Assembly (NCBI GenBank): GCA_919901745.1
Contig: CAKKPP010000029.1
Location: 1-64,000 of the forward strand
Direction: 5' to 3'
DNA from: Chloroflexota bacterium
GTDB lineage: Bacteria > Chloroflexota > Limnocylindria > Limnocylindrales > CSP1-4
Length of the DNA: 64,000 nucleotides
Of this stretch, positions 39,298 through 47,884 are shown one piece after another. A model generated the notes under the pieces. That model was not told the origin of the DNA, did no database searches, and was given only the letters and a program-made list of their open reading frames with translations. How positions within the stretch are numbered: position 1 is the stretch's first letter; every line of letters starts with the position of its first letter. Made by a program: the position numbers and the translations under genes.

Positions 39298-41523
39298 ATG
39301 CGCCGCGATTCTGAGCAGGAACGGGGCGATCCCCGGTTTCGGCCAGACCTGGAGGGGCTCCGCGGGATCGCGATCCTGCTCGTCCTCCTTTGTCACGCGG
39401 GCGTTCCGGGTGCCGAGGCCGGTTTCATTGGCGTCGATGTCTTCTTTGTCCTCTCCGGATTCCTGATCACCGGGTTGCTCGTGGGCGAGTGGGAGCGCAC
39501 CGGACGGATCAGTCTCGGTGCCTTCTATGCCCGGCGCGCCCGGCGCATCCTTCCGGCAGCCGTCGTGGTCCTGGCGAGCACGCTGTTCGCCGCGCAGCTC
39601 GTCCTTTCCCCGCTCGACCTGCCGCGGATCGCCGCCGACACCCTCGCTGCCGGCCTGTCTCTCGCCAATATCCGCTTCGCGCTCGAGGCGACGGACTACT
39701 TCGCACCGGTCGCCGCTTCTCCGGTCCTCCACTACTGGTCGCTCGCGGTCGAGGAGCAGTTCTACCTTCTCTGGCCGGCGCTGCTGCTGGTCGTGGCGCG
39801 AATCCGGCGCCCACGCGTCTCGATGACCGTCCTCGTCAGCGCCATCCTGGTCGGCTCCTTCCTCCTGTCCGTGGTGGTCACCGCCTCCAACGGACCCTGG
39901 GCCTACTACTCGCTGCCGACGCGCGCCTGGCAACTCGCCGCGGGTGGCCTGCTGGCGCTCGCGATCCCCTTGCTCACCCGGGCGCCGCGCCCGGTCGCCG
40001 CGCTCGTCGGCTGGTTGGGTGTCGGCCTTCTCGGCGTTGGCATCGTGGTGATCGGTCCGACGACGGCATACCCGGGCGTCGCCTCGCTGCTTCCGACACT
40101 CGGCGCCGCCGCGCTCATCGCCTCCGGCGGCCTTGCCGGATCGCCCGGACGGATCGTGTTGGCCCTGCCTCCGCTCCGCTGGCTGGGTCGGATCTCCTAT
40201 TCGCTCTACCTCTGGCACTGGCCGATCCTCATCCTCGGGCCCGTCGCGCTCGGCGTGGCGAGTACGGACGAGGGGGCGGTGGGCGGCGACCTGGCCCTTC
40301 GATTGGGCCTCATCCTCGTCGCAGTCGTCATCGCCGCAGTGAGCTGGCGCGTGATCGAAGAGCCATTCCGTCGGTGGCGACCGTCGCCCGGCGGCTGGCG
40401 GCGCGGGCTTGCCGGGGCACTGCGCGGCTTCGCCCTGGCGGGAACAGCCGTCCTCGTCGTCGGGGCCGCCTCGTCGGCCCTGGGCGCGATCCCTCAGCGC
40501 GGCATCGAACCGGTCGTCGCGTATTCCGGCGGCGAGGAACCGGGATCGGCTTCCTTGTCACCCGCCCCGCCGGCGACCCTCTGGCCCGCGCCGTCCACGA
40601 TCGTCGGCGAGTCCCCTTCCGCCTCCGCGCCCGCGTCGCTGCCTGCGGCGGCGCCGGCGTCTCCGCCGCCGCCGCCGCTCCCCACGTCGGCGCCCGCCCC
40701 CACGCCCACACCTCGCCCGAGCCCTCGGATCGAGGGTCGCGTGCCCGACGGCCTCACGCCCTCCCTCAAAGCGTCGCGCGCAGACGACGATCGGCTCATC
40801 GCCGACGGGTGCGGGCTCTCCCTGGTCGGTGCGAAACCTCCCATCTGCGTCTATGGGGACCCCGATGGCGCCGTGACGGTTGCGCTCGTCGGCGACTCGC
40901 ATGCTTCCCACTGGTTCCCGGCGCTCGAGATCATCGCCCAGCAGCGCGACTGGCGGCTCGTTCCGTTCACGAAGGTCAGCTGCGTGTTCGTCGACATGCG
41001 CCTTTCGTCGCCCTACCTCAAGCGCGAGTACACCGAGTGCGAGGACTGGCGGGAGCAGGTCATCGACAGCCTCATCGAACTGAAGCCGGATCTCGTGATC
41101 GTCTCGTCGAATCGATGGTTCCCGGTGATCTCGGACCGGGATAACGACCCCGAACGCCAGGGAGCCGCGATGGCGCGGCTCATCGAGCGCGTCCCGGGAG
41201 ACGTGGCCATCATCGTCGACACGCCGCGCTCAGGCTTCGACGTCCCCGCCTGCCTCGCCCAGCACCCCGACGCGATCGAGCGCTGCACGACCAGCCGGCC
41301 CGCGGCGTTCACGTCGCGCCATCTCCGCCGGGAGACGGAGGCCGCTCGATTGACGAGGGCGACGATCGTCGACATGTCGGACCTGGTGTGCCCCACCGAT
41401 CCGTGCCCGCCGATCATCGGCGAGACCCTCGTCTACCGCGACCACCACCACCTCACGGCGACCTTCGTCGTCTCGCTGGCGGCAGACCTCGAGGCGGCCC
41501 TACCGACCGTTGTCCCGCGGTGA
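39298..41523 (+). CDS. Acyltransferase-3 (OafA-like) with C-terminal SGNH domain
   Basis: 741 residues. Residues 10-360 are the ten-helix acyltransferase-3 membrane domain (PDLEGLRGIAILLVLLCHAG with the His, GFIGVDVFFVLSGFLITGLL, YYSLPTRAWQLAAGG, SYSLYLWHWPILIL). A Pro/Ser/Thr linker (about 415-470) leads to an SGNH hydrolase domain: ALVGDSHASHWFPALEIIAQ (nucleophile Ser) and VYRDHHHLTATFVVSLAADL (catalytic Asp-His). Such fusions acetylate cell-surface sugars or peptidoglycan. Translationally coupled to the next gene (TGA/GTG overlap). Confidence 0.92.
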   Translation: MRRDSEQERGDPRFRPDLEGLRGIAILLVLLCHAGVPGAEAGFIGVDVFFVLSGFLITGLLVGEWERTGRISLGAFYARRARRILPAAVVVLASTLFAAQLVLSPLDLPRIAADTLAAGLSLANIRFALEATDYFAPVAASPVLHYWSLAVEEQFYLLWPALLLVVARIRRPRVSMTVLVSAILVGSFLLSVVVTASNGPWAYYSLPTRAWQLAAGGLLALAIPLLTRAPRPVAALVGWLGVGLLGVGIVVIGPTTAYPGVASLLPTLGAAALIASGGLAGSPGRIVLALPPLRWLGRISYSLYLWHWPILILGPVALGVASTDEGAVGGDLALRLGLILVAVVIAAVSWRVIEEPFRRWRPSPGGWRRGLAGALRGFALAGTAVLVVGAASSALGAIPQRGIEPVVAYSGGEEPGSASLSPAPPATLWPAPSTIVGESPSASAPASLPAAAPASPPPPPLPTSAPAPTPTPRPSPRIEGRVPDGLTPSLKASRADDDRLIADGCGLSLVGAKPPICVYGDPDGAVTVALVGDSHASHWFPALEIIAQQRDWRLVPFTKVSCVFVDMRLSSPYLKREYTECEDWREQVIDSLIELKPDLVIVSSNRWFPVISDRDNDPERQGAAMARLIERVPGDVAIIVDTPRSGFDVPACLAQHPDAIERCTTSRPAAFTSRHLRRETEAARLTRATIVDMSDLVCPTDPCPPIIGETLVYRDHHHLTATFVVSLAADLEAALPTVVPR

Positions 41524-43208
41524 GTCGCCACGAGCGTCGCCGACTCCCGATCGCCGCGGTGCTGCTCGGTGTGGTCGCCGGCTGCTCCCCGGCAGCAGCG
41601 GGGCAGGGCTCCGCTCCACCGCCGCTCGCACCAGCGACTGCTACCGACGGCACGACTGTGATGGCCGCGATCAGCCCCATCGTGGCCACGTCGCCTTCTC
41701 CGCTGCCGCCTCAGGTGCCGGATCCGGCGTTGACGGCCCCCGCGAGGGTGGACTTCGTGGTCGAGCACGAAGCGACCGTGAGCCTCGTCCCGAAGTCCGT
41801 CGAAGACCGGGCCTGGGAGCCGGTCGTGGCCACCCATCGCACCGACCCGAAGCGGATCGCCGTGGTCTACGAACACCGTGGGCCCGGCGCCGCGTGTAGC
41901 CTCAATCCCACGATCCGCATCTCGCACGATGGCGGCCTCACCTGGCGCTCGACGATTGCGAGTCCATCGGCGGGTTCCGGCCGCGGCGTGGGCCTCCACG
42001 CGGCGATCGCCTGGGGACCGGGGCCATCAGGCACGGACCGCCTGTACTGGGCGAACATGACGACAGCGCGATGCGGCGACGGACGTTTCAGCCTGTCCAC
42101 GACGTACAGCGACGACGAAGGCGCGACGTGGTCGAAGCTCCGCGTCGAGCAGGGCACGCCGCCATGGGTGGGCGGCTTCCCCGACATCGCGGTCGATCGC
42201 GACCCCGCGAGCCCGAACTTCGGTACCGTCTACGTCGGCTACAACTGGCTCGCCGCCGGAGCCGATGGCCCCGGATTTCATCTCCTGGCGTCGGCCGACT
42301 TCGGAACGACCTGGACAGCGACGGAGATCGCTCCGGCGCCCGGGCCACGCGGCTACGACGACTGGTGGCGGATCGGGTACCGCCTCCGGCCGGCCGTTGA
42401 CGGCGCCGTCTACGCGTCGTGGTACCAGGTGGATCTCCGCCGCTGGGACCGGAACAACATCTTCGCGAAGGGCGGGTCGGGCAACGTGGGGCGGCTCGGC
42501 GTCGCGGTCTCCAGGATCGAATTCGATCCCGCCGCGAAGACATTCGAGGTTGGGCTCTCGAGAGCGGCGGTCACGGTCCCCGAAACGCCGTACACGACCT
42601 CGGGCGCCAGCGCGCCTGGGACATCGGGAAACGTGCGTCCCGATCCGGTCTGGCTCCACGGTTTCGACGTCGATCCAGCAACGGGTCAGCTCTACGTCGC
42701 CGTCGCAGCGTACGGCGCGGCGACCGACGGCGGCCCGCGGGGAAGCATCCGGGTGGGTCGAAGCGACGACGGCGGCGAGACGTGGTCTGTCGTGAACCTG
42801 CCCGCGGCGAGCGATGACGAGGGCCACCCGCGGTCGAGCATCCGGCCGAACCTCGTCGCCGGGCCCGGCTACGTTCTCGTGACGATTCGCACCCTCGACG
42901 ACACCGGGAGCGCGGCAACGATCGGGAGCGCGTTCACGTTCTCCACCGACGGCGGCACCACGTGGCAGGCGCCGACGGCGATCTCCGGGGAGCGCTGGCC
43001 GGCGTCGAACCTCGGCGGGGTCGTCAACGGCACCGGCCTTCGCGAGCGGGCCGAGCAGCTGGCCGACGGCAGCGTGTTCTGGGCATACGGCGACGGTCGC
43101 TACGCCAGCGGGTCGAAGGCCGGGAGGGTCGCGATCGTCGGTACGCTCATCCGCCTCGAGTCACACCCGATCGCCGGGACAGGCCTCGATGGCCGGCATC
43201 CGTCGTGA
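41520..43208 (+). CDS. Secreted BNR/sialidase-like repeat lipoprotein
   Basis: 562 residues from a GTG overlapping the previous stop by 4 nt. Lipobox LLGVVAGC at about residues 15-22. Repeated Asp-box motifs: ISHDGGLTW, YSDDEGATW, ASADFGTTW, RSDDGGETW and FSTDGGTTW, five copies, forming a six-bladed beta propeller. Lacks the clear catalytic Arg triad of sialidases, so likely a carbohydrate-binding or uncharacterised surface protein. Co-expressed with the acyltransferase, suggesting modification of a surface glycan. Confidence 0.85.
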   Translation: MSRHERRRLPIAAVLLGVVAGCSPAAAGQGSAPPPLAPATATDGTTVMAAISPIVATSPSPLPPQVPDPALTAPARVDFVVEHEATVSLVPKSVEDRAWEPVVATHRTDPKRIAVVYEHRGPGAACSLNPTIRISHDGGLTWRSTIASPSAGSGRGVGLHAAIAWGPGPSGTDRLYWANMTTARCGDGRFSLSTTYSDDEGATWSKLRVEQGTPPWVGGFPDIAVDRDPASPNFGTVYVGYNWLAAGADGPGFHLLASADFGTTWTATEIAPAPGPRGYDDWWRIGYRLRPAVDGAVYASWYQVDLRRWDRNNIFAKGGSGNVGRLGVAVSRIEFDPAAKTFEVGLSRAAVTVPETPYTTSGASAPGTSGNVRPDPVWLHGFDVDPATGQLYVAVAAYGAATDGGPRGSIRVGRSDDGGETWSVVNLPAASDDEGHPRSSIRPNLVAGPGYVLVTIRTLDDTGSAATIGSAFTFSTDGGTTWQAPTAISGERWPASNLGGVVNGTGLRERAEQLADGSVFWAYGDGRYASGSKAGRVAIVGTLIRLESHPIAGTGLDGRHPS

Positions 43209-43229
43209 GCGGCACGGCTTCTCCCAACG

Positions 43230-43676
43230 TCAACCCTGCTGTCCGACGAAAGGGTCGCCGGCCTGTCCGGCCTTCTCGCTGCGGACGAGCGCCAGGTAAC
43301 CATGTGCATAGGTCGTTCCGTCGGTGCCGAGAATCCCCTCGGCTCGACGCAACCATCCGGCGGCGATTGAGTGCTTGCCCGTGTATCCATAGGCCCGAGC
43401 GACATCGATCGCGAGATACGCGGCGCGGATCTCGTCCCCTTCGGTCAGGTGGGCCTTGAAGGCCCGCTCCTTGACGTCGAGCTCGATGTCCGCGTGGGCC
43501 GCGAAGAACGCGGCGAGGGCGAGTGCCTCCAGGTCGGCGCCGGATAACGCGCCGGCGTGATCGGCGTCCGATAAGAGCTCGTAGGCCTCGGGCCAGGAAT
43601 GGCGCGCGAGCGCCTCTCGACCGGCATTCAATGGATCTGCGGGGGTAGCGGAAGTTGGGGACGTCACCTCGCTCAT
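43230..43676 (-). CDS. TPR-like protein, probably truncated relative of a LuxR-type regulator
   Basis: 148 residues: LNAGREALARHSWPEAYELL, LALAAFFAAHADIELDVKER, AAYLAIDVARAYGYTGKHSI and AAGWLRRAEGILGTDGTTYA. This is the N-terminal TPR array of helix-turn-helix regulators or cyclases of about 550 residues, whose C-terminal DNA-binding part is absent. The open frame stops cleanly at a TGA after VGQQG. It may be a self-contained short form or a truncation; no decayed sequence of the rest is evident. Confidence 0.65.
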   Translation of the reverse strand: MSEVTSPTSATPADPLNAGREALARHSWPEAYELLSDADHAGALSGADLEALALAAFFAAHADIELDVKERAFKAHLTEGDEIRAAYLAIDVARAYGYTGKHSIAAGWLRRAEGILGTDGTTYAHGYLALVRSEKAGQAGDPFVGQQG

Positions 43677-43796
43677 CGCCACGATTGTGTCACCTCTGCG
43701 ACGGATCCTCGGGATCGCTGGCACGGTCAGGGTGGCGCGAGCCGGAATCAGGGCGACCCCGCTCGCCCCTCTTGCGTTCGGTGGGATGATGCGGAC

Positions 43797-44015
43797 ATGT
43801 TCGAGTACGGGCGGAGCGTCGGCGAGGGTACCGGCAGTGTTCCTGGCTCCCAGGGTGGCGGCGTGGGCGGCACGGGTGGCGGCGACTGGGGTGCGACGAT
43901 CGTGCAGATCGGCGTGGACACGGCGCACAACATCTCGACCCTGCCACCGGCCCAGCTTCTGCTGCTGGTCGTGGTGGTCGTCGTCGGCTTGATCATCATG
44001 AGGCGCGCCTTCTAG
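43797..44015 (+). CDS. Glycine-rich single-pass membrane microprotein
   Basis: 72 residues: MFEYGRSVGEGTGSVPGSQG, a Gly-rich stretch, then PPAQLLLLVVVVVVGLIIMR ending RRAF. A clear type-I-like C-terminal membrane anchor. Function unknown. No family recognised. Confidence 0.5.
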   Translation: MFEYGRSVGEGTGSVPGSQGGGVGGTGGGDWGATIVQIGVDTAHNISTLPPAQLLLLVVVVVVGLIIMRRAF

Positions 44016-44157
44016 GGCCGACCGTCCGTCAACCGCGGGTCGGCGAATCCGTGGGCCGTTTGACCGAACGGCCGGCAGGGCGCACCGTGGAACCCAGTCG
44101 AAGGCGCCGGGTCACGATTTCGTCCCTCGCTGCGCACGGCAGATCGGATATTCCCTC

Positions 44158-44484
44158 GTGGCCCGTAGACCCTTCATCACCATGGACGCGACGATCGTCG
44201 TCAGCACCGACGGCTATTTCGACGTGTTCGCGCTCGGGGCGCGCTCGGTGAATGCGAAGCCCCGCTACCGCGGCCAAATCGCCGAGTTGGGGCCCACGGT
44301 CCGCGAAGGCGATCGATTGTCGGTGCGACCCGATTCGGTCGCGCTGCTCGATGCCGTCACCGCATGGTCGACGGCGCGCGGTGCCGCGGCGGCTCGTGGG
44401 GAACTTGGCGCCGGTCGCGATCGTGAGGCCAACCCTGCTCCGGTTGGCGCCGCAGCCTCGGTTGGCGCCGCCACGACGGGCTGA
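44158..44484 (+). CDS. Hypothetical protein
   Basis: 108 residues from a GTG (or ATG at 44182: MDATIVVSTDGYFDVFALGA). The first half looks folded (KPRYRGQIAELGPTVREGDR, LSVRPDSVALLDAVTAW), while the tail is Ala/Gly-rich. No family. Supported only by plausible codon use and context. Confidence 0.4.
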   Translation: MARRPFITMDATIVVSTDGYFDVFALGARSVNAKPRYRGQIAELGPTVREGDRLSVRPDSVALLDAVTAWSTARGAAAARGELGAGRDREANPAPVGAAASVGAATTG

Positions 44485-44541
44485 CTCGAGGGCGCGGGAT
44501 CAACCCCGCGTCGCGACCCCCTCTGTTCTTGATCCATCGCG

Positions 44542-44946
44542 TTACCGGTTCTCGGGCTTCTCCTGGACCGCCCAGCCGTTGCCGTCCGGGTCGTCGAAGA
44601 AGATGAACGAATTCCACGGGCCGCCGTGGCCGTCCTTCCACTCGCCATCCTCGAAGCGACGGACCCGCGTCACGTCCACGCCGCGGCCGGCAAGCTCGGC
44701 GCGCGCCGCTTCGACATCGGAGACAACGAGCTGGAGGCCCTTGAGCGACCCCGGCTGCCCCGCCCCGAGTCCGACTCCGATCGTCACGGAGCAGGCTGAG
44801 CCCGGTGGCGTCAGCTGGACCACGCGAAACGCATCGCTCGGTCGATGGTCGACGTCGACAACGAAGCCGACCTGGTCGCTGTAGAAGGCCTTGGAGCGGT
44901 CGACGTCCGACACCGGCACGACGACGACCTCGAGCTTCCAATCCAT
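44542..44946 (-). CDS. VOC-superfamily (glyoxalase-like) protein
   Basis: 134 residues. Beginning MDWKLEVVVVPVSDVDRSKA then FYSDQVGFVVDVDHRPSDAF, and GPWNSFIFFDDPDGNGWAVQ are the paired beta-alpha-beta-beta-beta modules of vicinal-oxygen-chelate proteins. DPDGN...VQE is the usual closing motif. Metal-ligand pattern is ambiguous (V8, H-?). Part of the operon with SRPBCC and ArsR. Confidence 0.85.
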   Translation of the reverse strand: MDWKLEVVVVPVSDVDRSKAFYSDQVGFVVDVDHRPSDAFRVVQLTPPGSACSVTIGVGLGAGQPGSLKGLQLVVSDVEAARAELAGRGVDVTRVRRFEDGEWKDGHGGPWNSFIFFDDPDGNGWAVQEKPENR

Positions 44947-44977
44947 CCGATGGGTCCCCTTCTGTTCAATTGCGCCG

Positions 44978-45463
44978 TCAGGCAACCGGGACGAGGCGGC
45001 CCAGGAGTTCATCGAGGCGATCGAAGCCCTCGTTCATGCCGCCTTCCATGCCCGACTGGATCATCCCGTCGCGGTCCGCGAGGGACTGGAACACCGAATT
45101 CAGGTGGACCCGTGTCCGGCCGCCCCCGATGTCCTCGAACGTCGCCGTGTCCAGCGACACGTGCCCCGGATACCCCTCGAACTCGAAGGTCTGGACGATC
45201 CCGTCCATCGAGGTCGTTGCATGGAAGACACCACGGAACCCATAGGCGGTTCCGTCGGCGTCGGTGTGCAGGTAGCGGTAGCTGCCACCGTCGCGAAAGT
45301 CCCACCGGTCGATCGTCATCGTGAGCCTTCGTGGCCCCAGCCACTGGACGACGAGGTCCGGGTCGGTCCATGCCTGGAACACGAGATCGCGCGGGGCGTC
45401 GAACTCGCGGGTCACCTGGACCTGCGGTACGCCGGGCTGGGCCGTGATCGTCGACTTGCTCAT
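44978..45463 (-). CDS. AHSA1/SRPBCC-domain protein
   Basis: 161 residues. MSKSTITAQPGVPQVQVTRE, FDAPRDLVFQAWTDPDLVVQ, WLGPRRLTMTIDRWDFRDGG, and SVFQSLADRDGMIQSGMEGG with MNEGFDRLDELL are textbook AHSA1. Ligand-binding Bet v 1 fold; such genes are commonly controlled by the ArsR encoded upstream. Overlaps the ArsR stop by 4 nt (ATGA). Intact, unlike the paralogue at 11167. Confidence 0.92.
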   Translation of the reverse strand: MSKSTITAQPGVPQVQVTREFDAPRDLVFQAWTDPDLVVQWLGPRRLTMTIDRWDFRDGGSYRYLHTDADGTAYGFRGVFHATTSMDGIVQTFEFEGYPGHVSLDTATFEDIGGGRTRVHLNSVFQSLADRDGMIQSGMEGGMNEGFDRLDELLGRLVPVA

Positions 45464-45807
45464 GTCCGGTCTCCTCGCGTCTGCGTATCCTGGAGCGTCT
45501 CGAGCAGCGCATCGAGCCGTTCGTAGCTCTCGTCCCAGAAGTCGCGGTAGCGGACCAGCCACTCGGTGGCCTCTCGCAGGGGCTCCCCCTCGAGGTGACT
45601 GAGGCGTGCCGTGGCCCGGCGGCTTCTCGTGATGAGCCCTGCTCCCTCGAGCACCTTGAGGTGCCGCGAGATGGCCGGCTGGGTCATCGAGAACGGTTTC
45701 GACAGCTCCCCCACCGTCAGGTCGCCCTCGATCAGTCGCGCGAGGATCGCGCGCCGGGTTGGATCGGCGAGGGCGCCGAAGACGGTGCTCAGCGGGTCGA
45801 CGGTCAT
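45460..45807 (-). CDS. ArsR-family transcriptional regulator
   Basis: 115 residues: MTVDPLSTVFGALADPTRRA, ILARLIEGDLTVGELSKPFS, MTQPAISRHLKVLEGAGLIT and RSRRATARLSHLEGEPLREA. A winged HTH of the ArsR/SRPBCC-partner subfamily (no metal Cys). First gene of the operon ArsR-SRPBCC-VOC. An A+T-rich region with ATATC...GATAT at 45808-45835 lies directly upstream. Confidence 0.93.
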   Translation of the reverse strand: MTVDPLSTVFGALADPTRRAILARLIEGDLTVGELSKPFSMTQPAISRHLKVLEGAGLITRSRRATARLSHLEGEPLREATEWLVRYRDFWDESYERLDALLETLQDTQTRGDRT

Positions 45808-45848
45808 ATATCACCGTTACGTTATGGAACGATATTGTTATTGAGCCA
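45808..45848 (-). promoter_or_regulatory. A+T-rich operator/promoter region of the ArsR operon
   Basis: Markedly A+T-rich against the G+C-rich background. Contains an outer inverted repeat ATATC (45808-45812) / GATAT (45831-45835) and a direct repeat CGTTACGTTA. No clean -35 found. ArsR proteins bind such dyads, so autorepression is a fair inference; on the other strand it lies upstream of the acetyltransferase. Confidence 0.5.
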
Positions 45849-45903
45849 TCGCGATAGCTCGGTGTCAAGCCCGCATACTCACGGCACGGAGGCAACCGAG
45901 CGC

Positions 45904-46419
45904 ATGGCAATCGTACTCAGGGGGCACGAGGTCCTGCTTCGGCCAGCACGGGATGACGATGCGGGCGCCCTCACCGCGATCCTTGCCGAGCCTTCGGTCG
46001 ATCGATGGTGGCCGGACCACGATCGGCACCGGGTCGAGACGGACCTGCTGCGCCCGGAGAGGGACGTCGCGGCCTACGCAATCGAGGCCGATGGCCGTGT
46101 CGTCGGTCTCATCCAGGTCACGGAAGAGCCCGAGCCCGAGTTCCGTCACGCTGCGCTCGACCTGTTCATCGCCACGGACGCGCAGGGCCGTGGGCTGGGG
46201 CCGGACACCATTCGCACGATTGCCGCGCACCTGTTCGACGAGGAAGGCCACCACCGCATCACCATCGATCCGGCCGCCGACAACGCTCCGGCGATCAGGG
46301 CCTACGCGAAGGTCGGGTTCCGGCCGGTCGGTCGCCTGCGCCGCTACCAGCGAATGCCGGATGGAACCTGGATCGATGGGCTGCTCATGGAGCTGCTGGC
46401 GGAGGACCTCGTTCGCTGA
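45904..46419 (+). CDS. GNAT-family N-acetyltransferase (AAC(6')-like)
   Basis: 171 residues: LRPARDDDAGALTAILAEPS, VDRWWPDHDRHRVETDLLRP, LDLFIATDAQGRGLGPDTIR (acetyl-CoA loop GRGLG) and NAPAIRAYAKVGFRPVGRLR. Pattern as in AAC(6')-type aminoglycoside acetyltransferases or ribosomal acetylases (AIRAYEKVGF). Substrate cannot be read from sequence. Divergent from ArsR. Confidence 0.88.
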   Translation: MAIVLRGHEVLLRPARDDDAGALTAILAEPSVDRWWPDHDRHRVETDLLRPERDVAAYAIEADGRVVGLIQVTEEPEPEFRHAALDLFIATDAQGRGLGPDTIRTIAAHLFDEEGHHRITIDPAADNAPAIRAYAKVGFRPVGRLRRYQRMPDGTWIDGLLMELLAEDLVR

Positions 46420-46440
46420 GGCCGGGGTCAGGGTCGAGGT

Positions 46441-47448
46441 CTAGCTGGGGTCGACCGAGGCCTGGCCGGACTCCTGGATCGTGGTCGGCGTGTTGTGGAC
46501 CGCCGGAATGGAGCCCAGAAGACCCGCCTGGTAGTCCTCGAAGGCCTTGACCAGCTCCTCGCGCGTGTTCATGACGAATGGGCCATGCCAGGCAACGGGC
46601 TCGCCGATTGGCCGCCCGCCCAGGACCAGGACGTCGAGATTCGGGCTGCGGCTCTCCTGATCCGCATCGGCCGCCACGACGACCGTGTCTCCGGGGCCAA
46701 AGACGGCGAGTTGGCCCGTGCGGATGGGGTGCCGATCCGCGCCGACACTCCCCTGCCCCGCCATGACGTACACGAGCGCGTTGTAGTCCGGTCGCCATGG
46801 CAGGTCGAGGCGGGCGGTCGGCGAAATGGTTGCGTGGACGAGGGTCATCGGGCTGTACGTGGAGCCGGGCCCGGCATGGCCGGCCACCTCGCCGGCGATC
46901 ACCCGAACGAGCGCTCCCCCATCTGGCGACGTGAGCAGCGCGACCTGGTTCGCACGGATGTCCTGGTAGCGCGGCGGGCTCCACTTCTGCGCGGCCGGCA
47001 GGTTGACCCACAGCTGGAAGCCGTGGAACAGGCCGCCCTTGACGACGAGCCACTCCGGCGGCTTCTCGATATGGAGGATCCCGGCGCCGGCGGTCATCCA
47101 CTGGGTATCGCCGTTGGTGATGACGCCCCCGCCGCCGTTCGAGTCCTGGTGCTCGAAGACGCCGTCGATCATGTAGGTCACGGTCTCGAAGCCGCGGTGC
47201 GGGTGCCACGGTGTTCCCTTCGGCTCGCCCGGCGCGTACTCCACCTCGCCCATCTGGTCGAGATGGATGAACGGGTCAAGATCGGCAAGGTCCACCCCGG
47301 CGAAGGCCCGGCGAACCGGGAATCCCTCTCCTTCAAAGCCGCTCGGGGCGATGGTGATGCTCCGAACCGGTCGCGGGCTCGAGCGCGCCGGGTCTCGGTC
47401 GGTGATGCGAGGGAGAACGGTGATGTCGTCGACGGTGATGGCTGGCAA
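46441..47448 (-). CDS. Pirin-family protein
   Basis: 335 residues, bicupin. WHPHRGFETVTYMIDGVFEH, QDSNGGGGVITNGDTQWMTA, GAGILHIEKPPEW and FQLWVNLPAAQKWSPPRYQD are pirin signatures; the metal His/Glu set (HPH, H, E) is present in the N-terminal barrel. Pirins bind Fe and act as quercetinase-like or transcriptional cofactors. C-terminal barrel and a terminal FVMNTREELVKAFEDYQAGL are standard. Confidence 0.92.
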   Translation of the reverse strand: MPAITVDDITVLPRITDRDPARSSPRPVRSITIAPSGFEGEGFPVRRAFAGVDLADLDPFIHLDQMGEVEYAPGEPKGTPWHPHRGFETVTYMIDGVFEHQDSNGGGGVITNGDTQWMTAGAGILHIEKPPEWLVVKGGLFHGFQLWVNLPAAQKWSPPRYQDIRANQVALLTSPDGGALVRVIAGEVAGHAGPGSTYSPMTLVHATISPTARLDLPWRPDYNALVYVMAGQGSVGADRHPIRTGQLAVFGPGDTVVVAADADQESRSPNLDVLVLGGRPIGEPVAWHGPFVMNTREELVKAFEDYQAGLLGSIPAVHNTPTTIQESGQASVDPS

Positions 47449-47512
47449 GGTGCTACGGTATCACACAGTAGTTGCGCGTGCAACGACCTGCATCCCCTCT
47501 GCTTCCTCGCCC

Positions 47513-47548
47513 GTTGCACCCCGGCCGATGCGCGTGCCGGGGTGCAAC
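47513..47548. repeat. Perfect 13-bp-arm inverted repeat
   Basis: Arms GTTGCACCCCGGC and GCCGGGGTGCAAC with a 10-nt loop. No T-run on either side, so it is not a classical terminator on its own, but it could act as a structured element or protein site between the pirin gene and the cupin-cyclase gene. Confidence 0.75.
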
Positions 47549-47653
47549 CGTGACCACCGGCTGACCCACCTACGCACGAATCCGGCCTCGGGCGGGCCAC
47601 GCCATGTCGGGCCGGCGTTGCGTGCGTCCGGGGATGTGCATCCCGGCCGACGA

Positions 47654-47672
47654 TGCATCCCTGGGCGTGCAT
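47654..47672. promoter_or_regulatory. TGCA-type dyad, copy 1
   Basis: TGCATCCCTGGGCGTGCAT: TGCAT and GTGCAT arms separated by 8 nt. Same architecture at 50818-50836 and 50920-50938. Possible transcription-factor operator shared by two loci. Confidence 0.45.
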
Positions 47673-47884
47673 CGGGCGACGGTTGATCGAGATCGATCGG
47701 TCACTCCGCGCCATTTCGGTCGCGGTTGCCCGCCCCGGGACGCAACCACGCCGGGCACGGGACGGCGGGGCACGGCGGGGCACGACCGCCCGGGATCAGG
47801 TGTTCTGGCGACACGTCGCTCATTGCCTGCCGGGTCGTCCCCTCCGCTTGACGCCGTCGCCGTCGACATCGACCCTTTGGACCC

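Larger units (their letters stand above)
47449..47884. other. Gene-poor interval rich in inverted repeats
   Basis: No gene I can support. It has a 13-bp-arm hairpin (47513-47548), a small GTTGC-GCGT-GCAAC palindrome (47471-47484), and several TGCAT/TGCAC half-sites, one forming a 19-bp dyad (47654-47672). Similar dyads lie at 50818-50836 and 50920-50938 near a truncated cyclase end. Confidence 0.5.

Noticed and set aside
47513-47548. Hairpin as a Rho-independent terminator
   Set aside because: No T-run follows on either strand, so I recorded it as an inverted repeat only.
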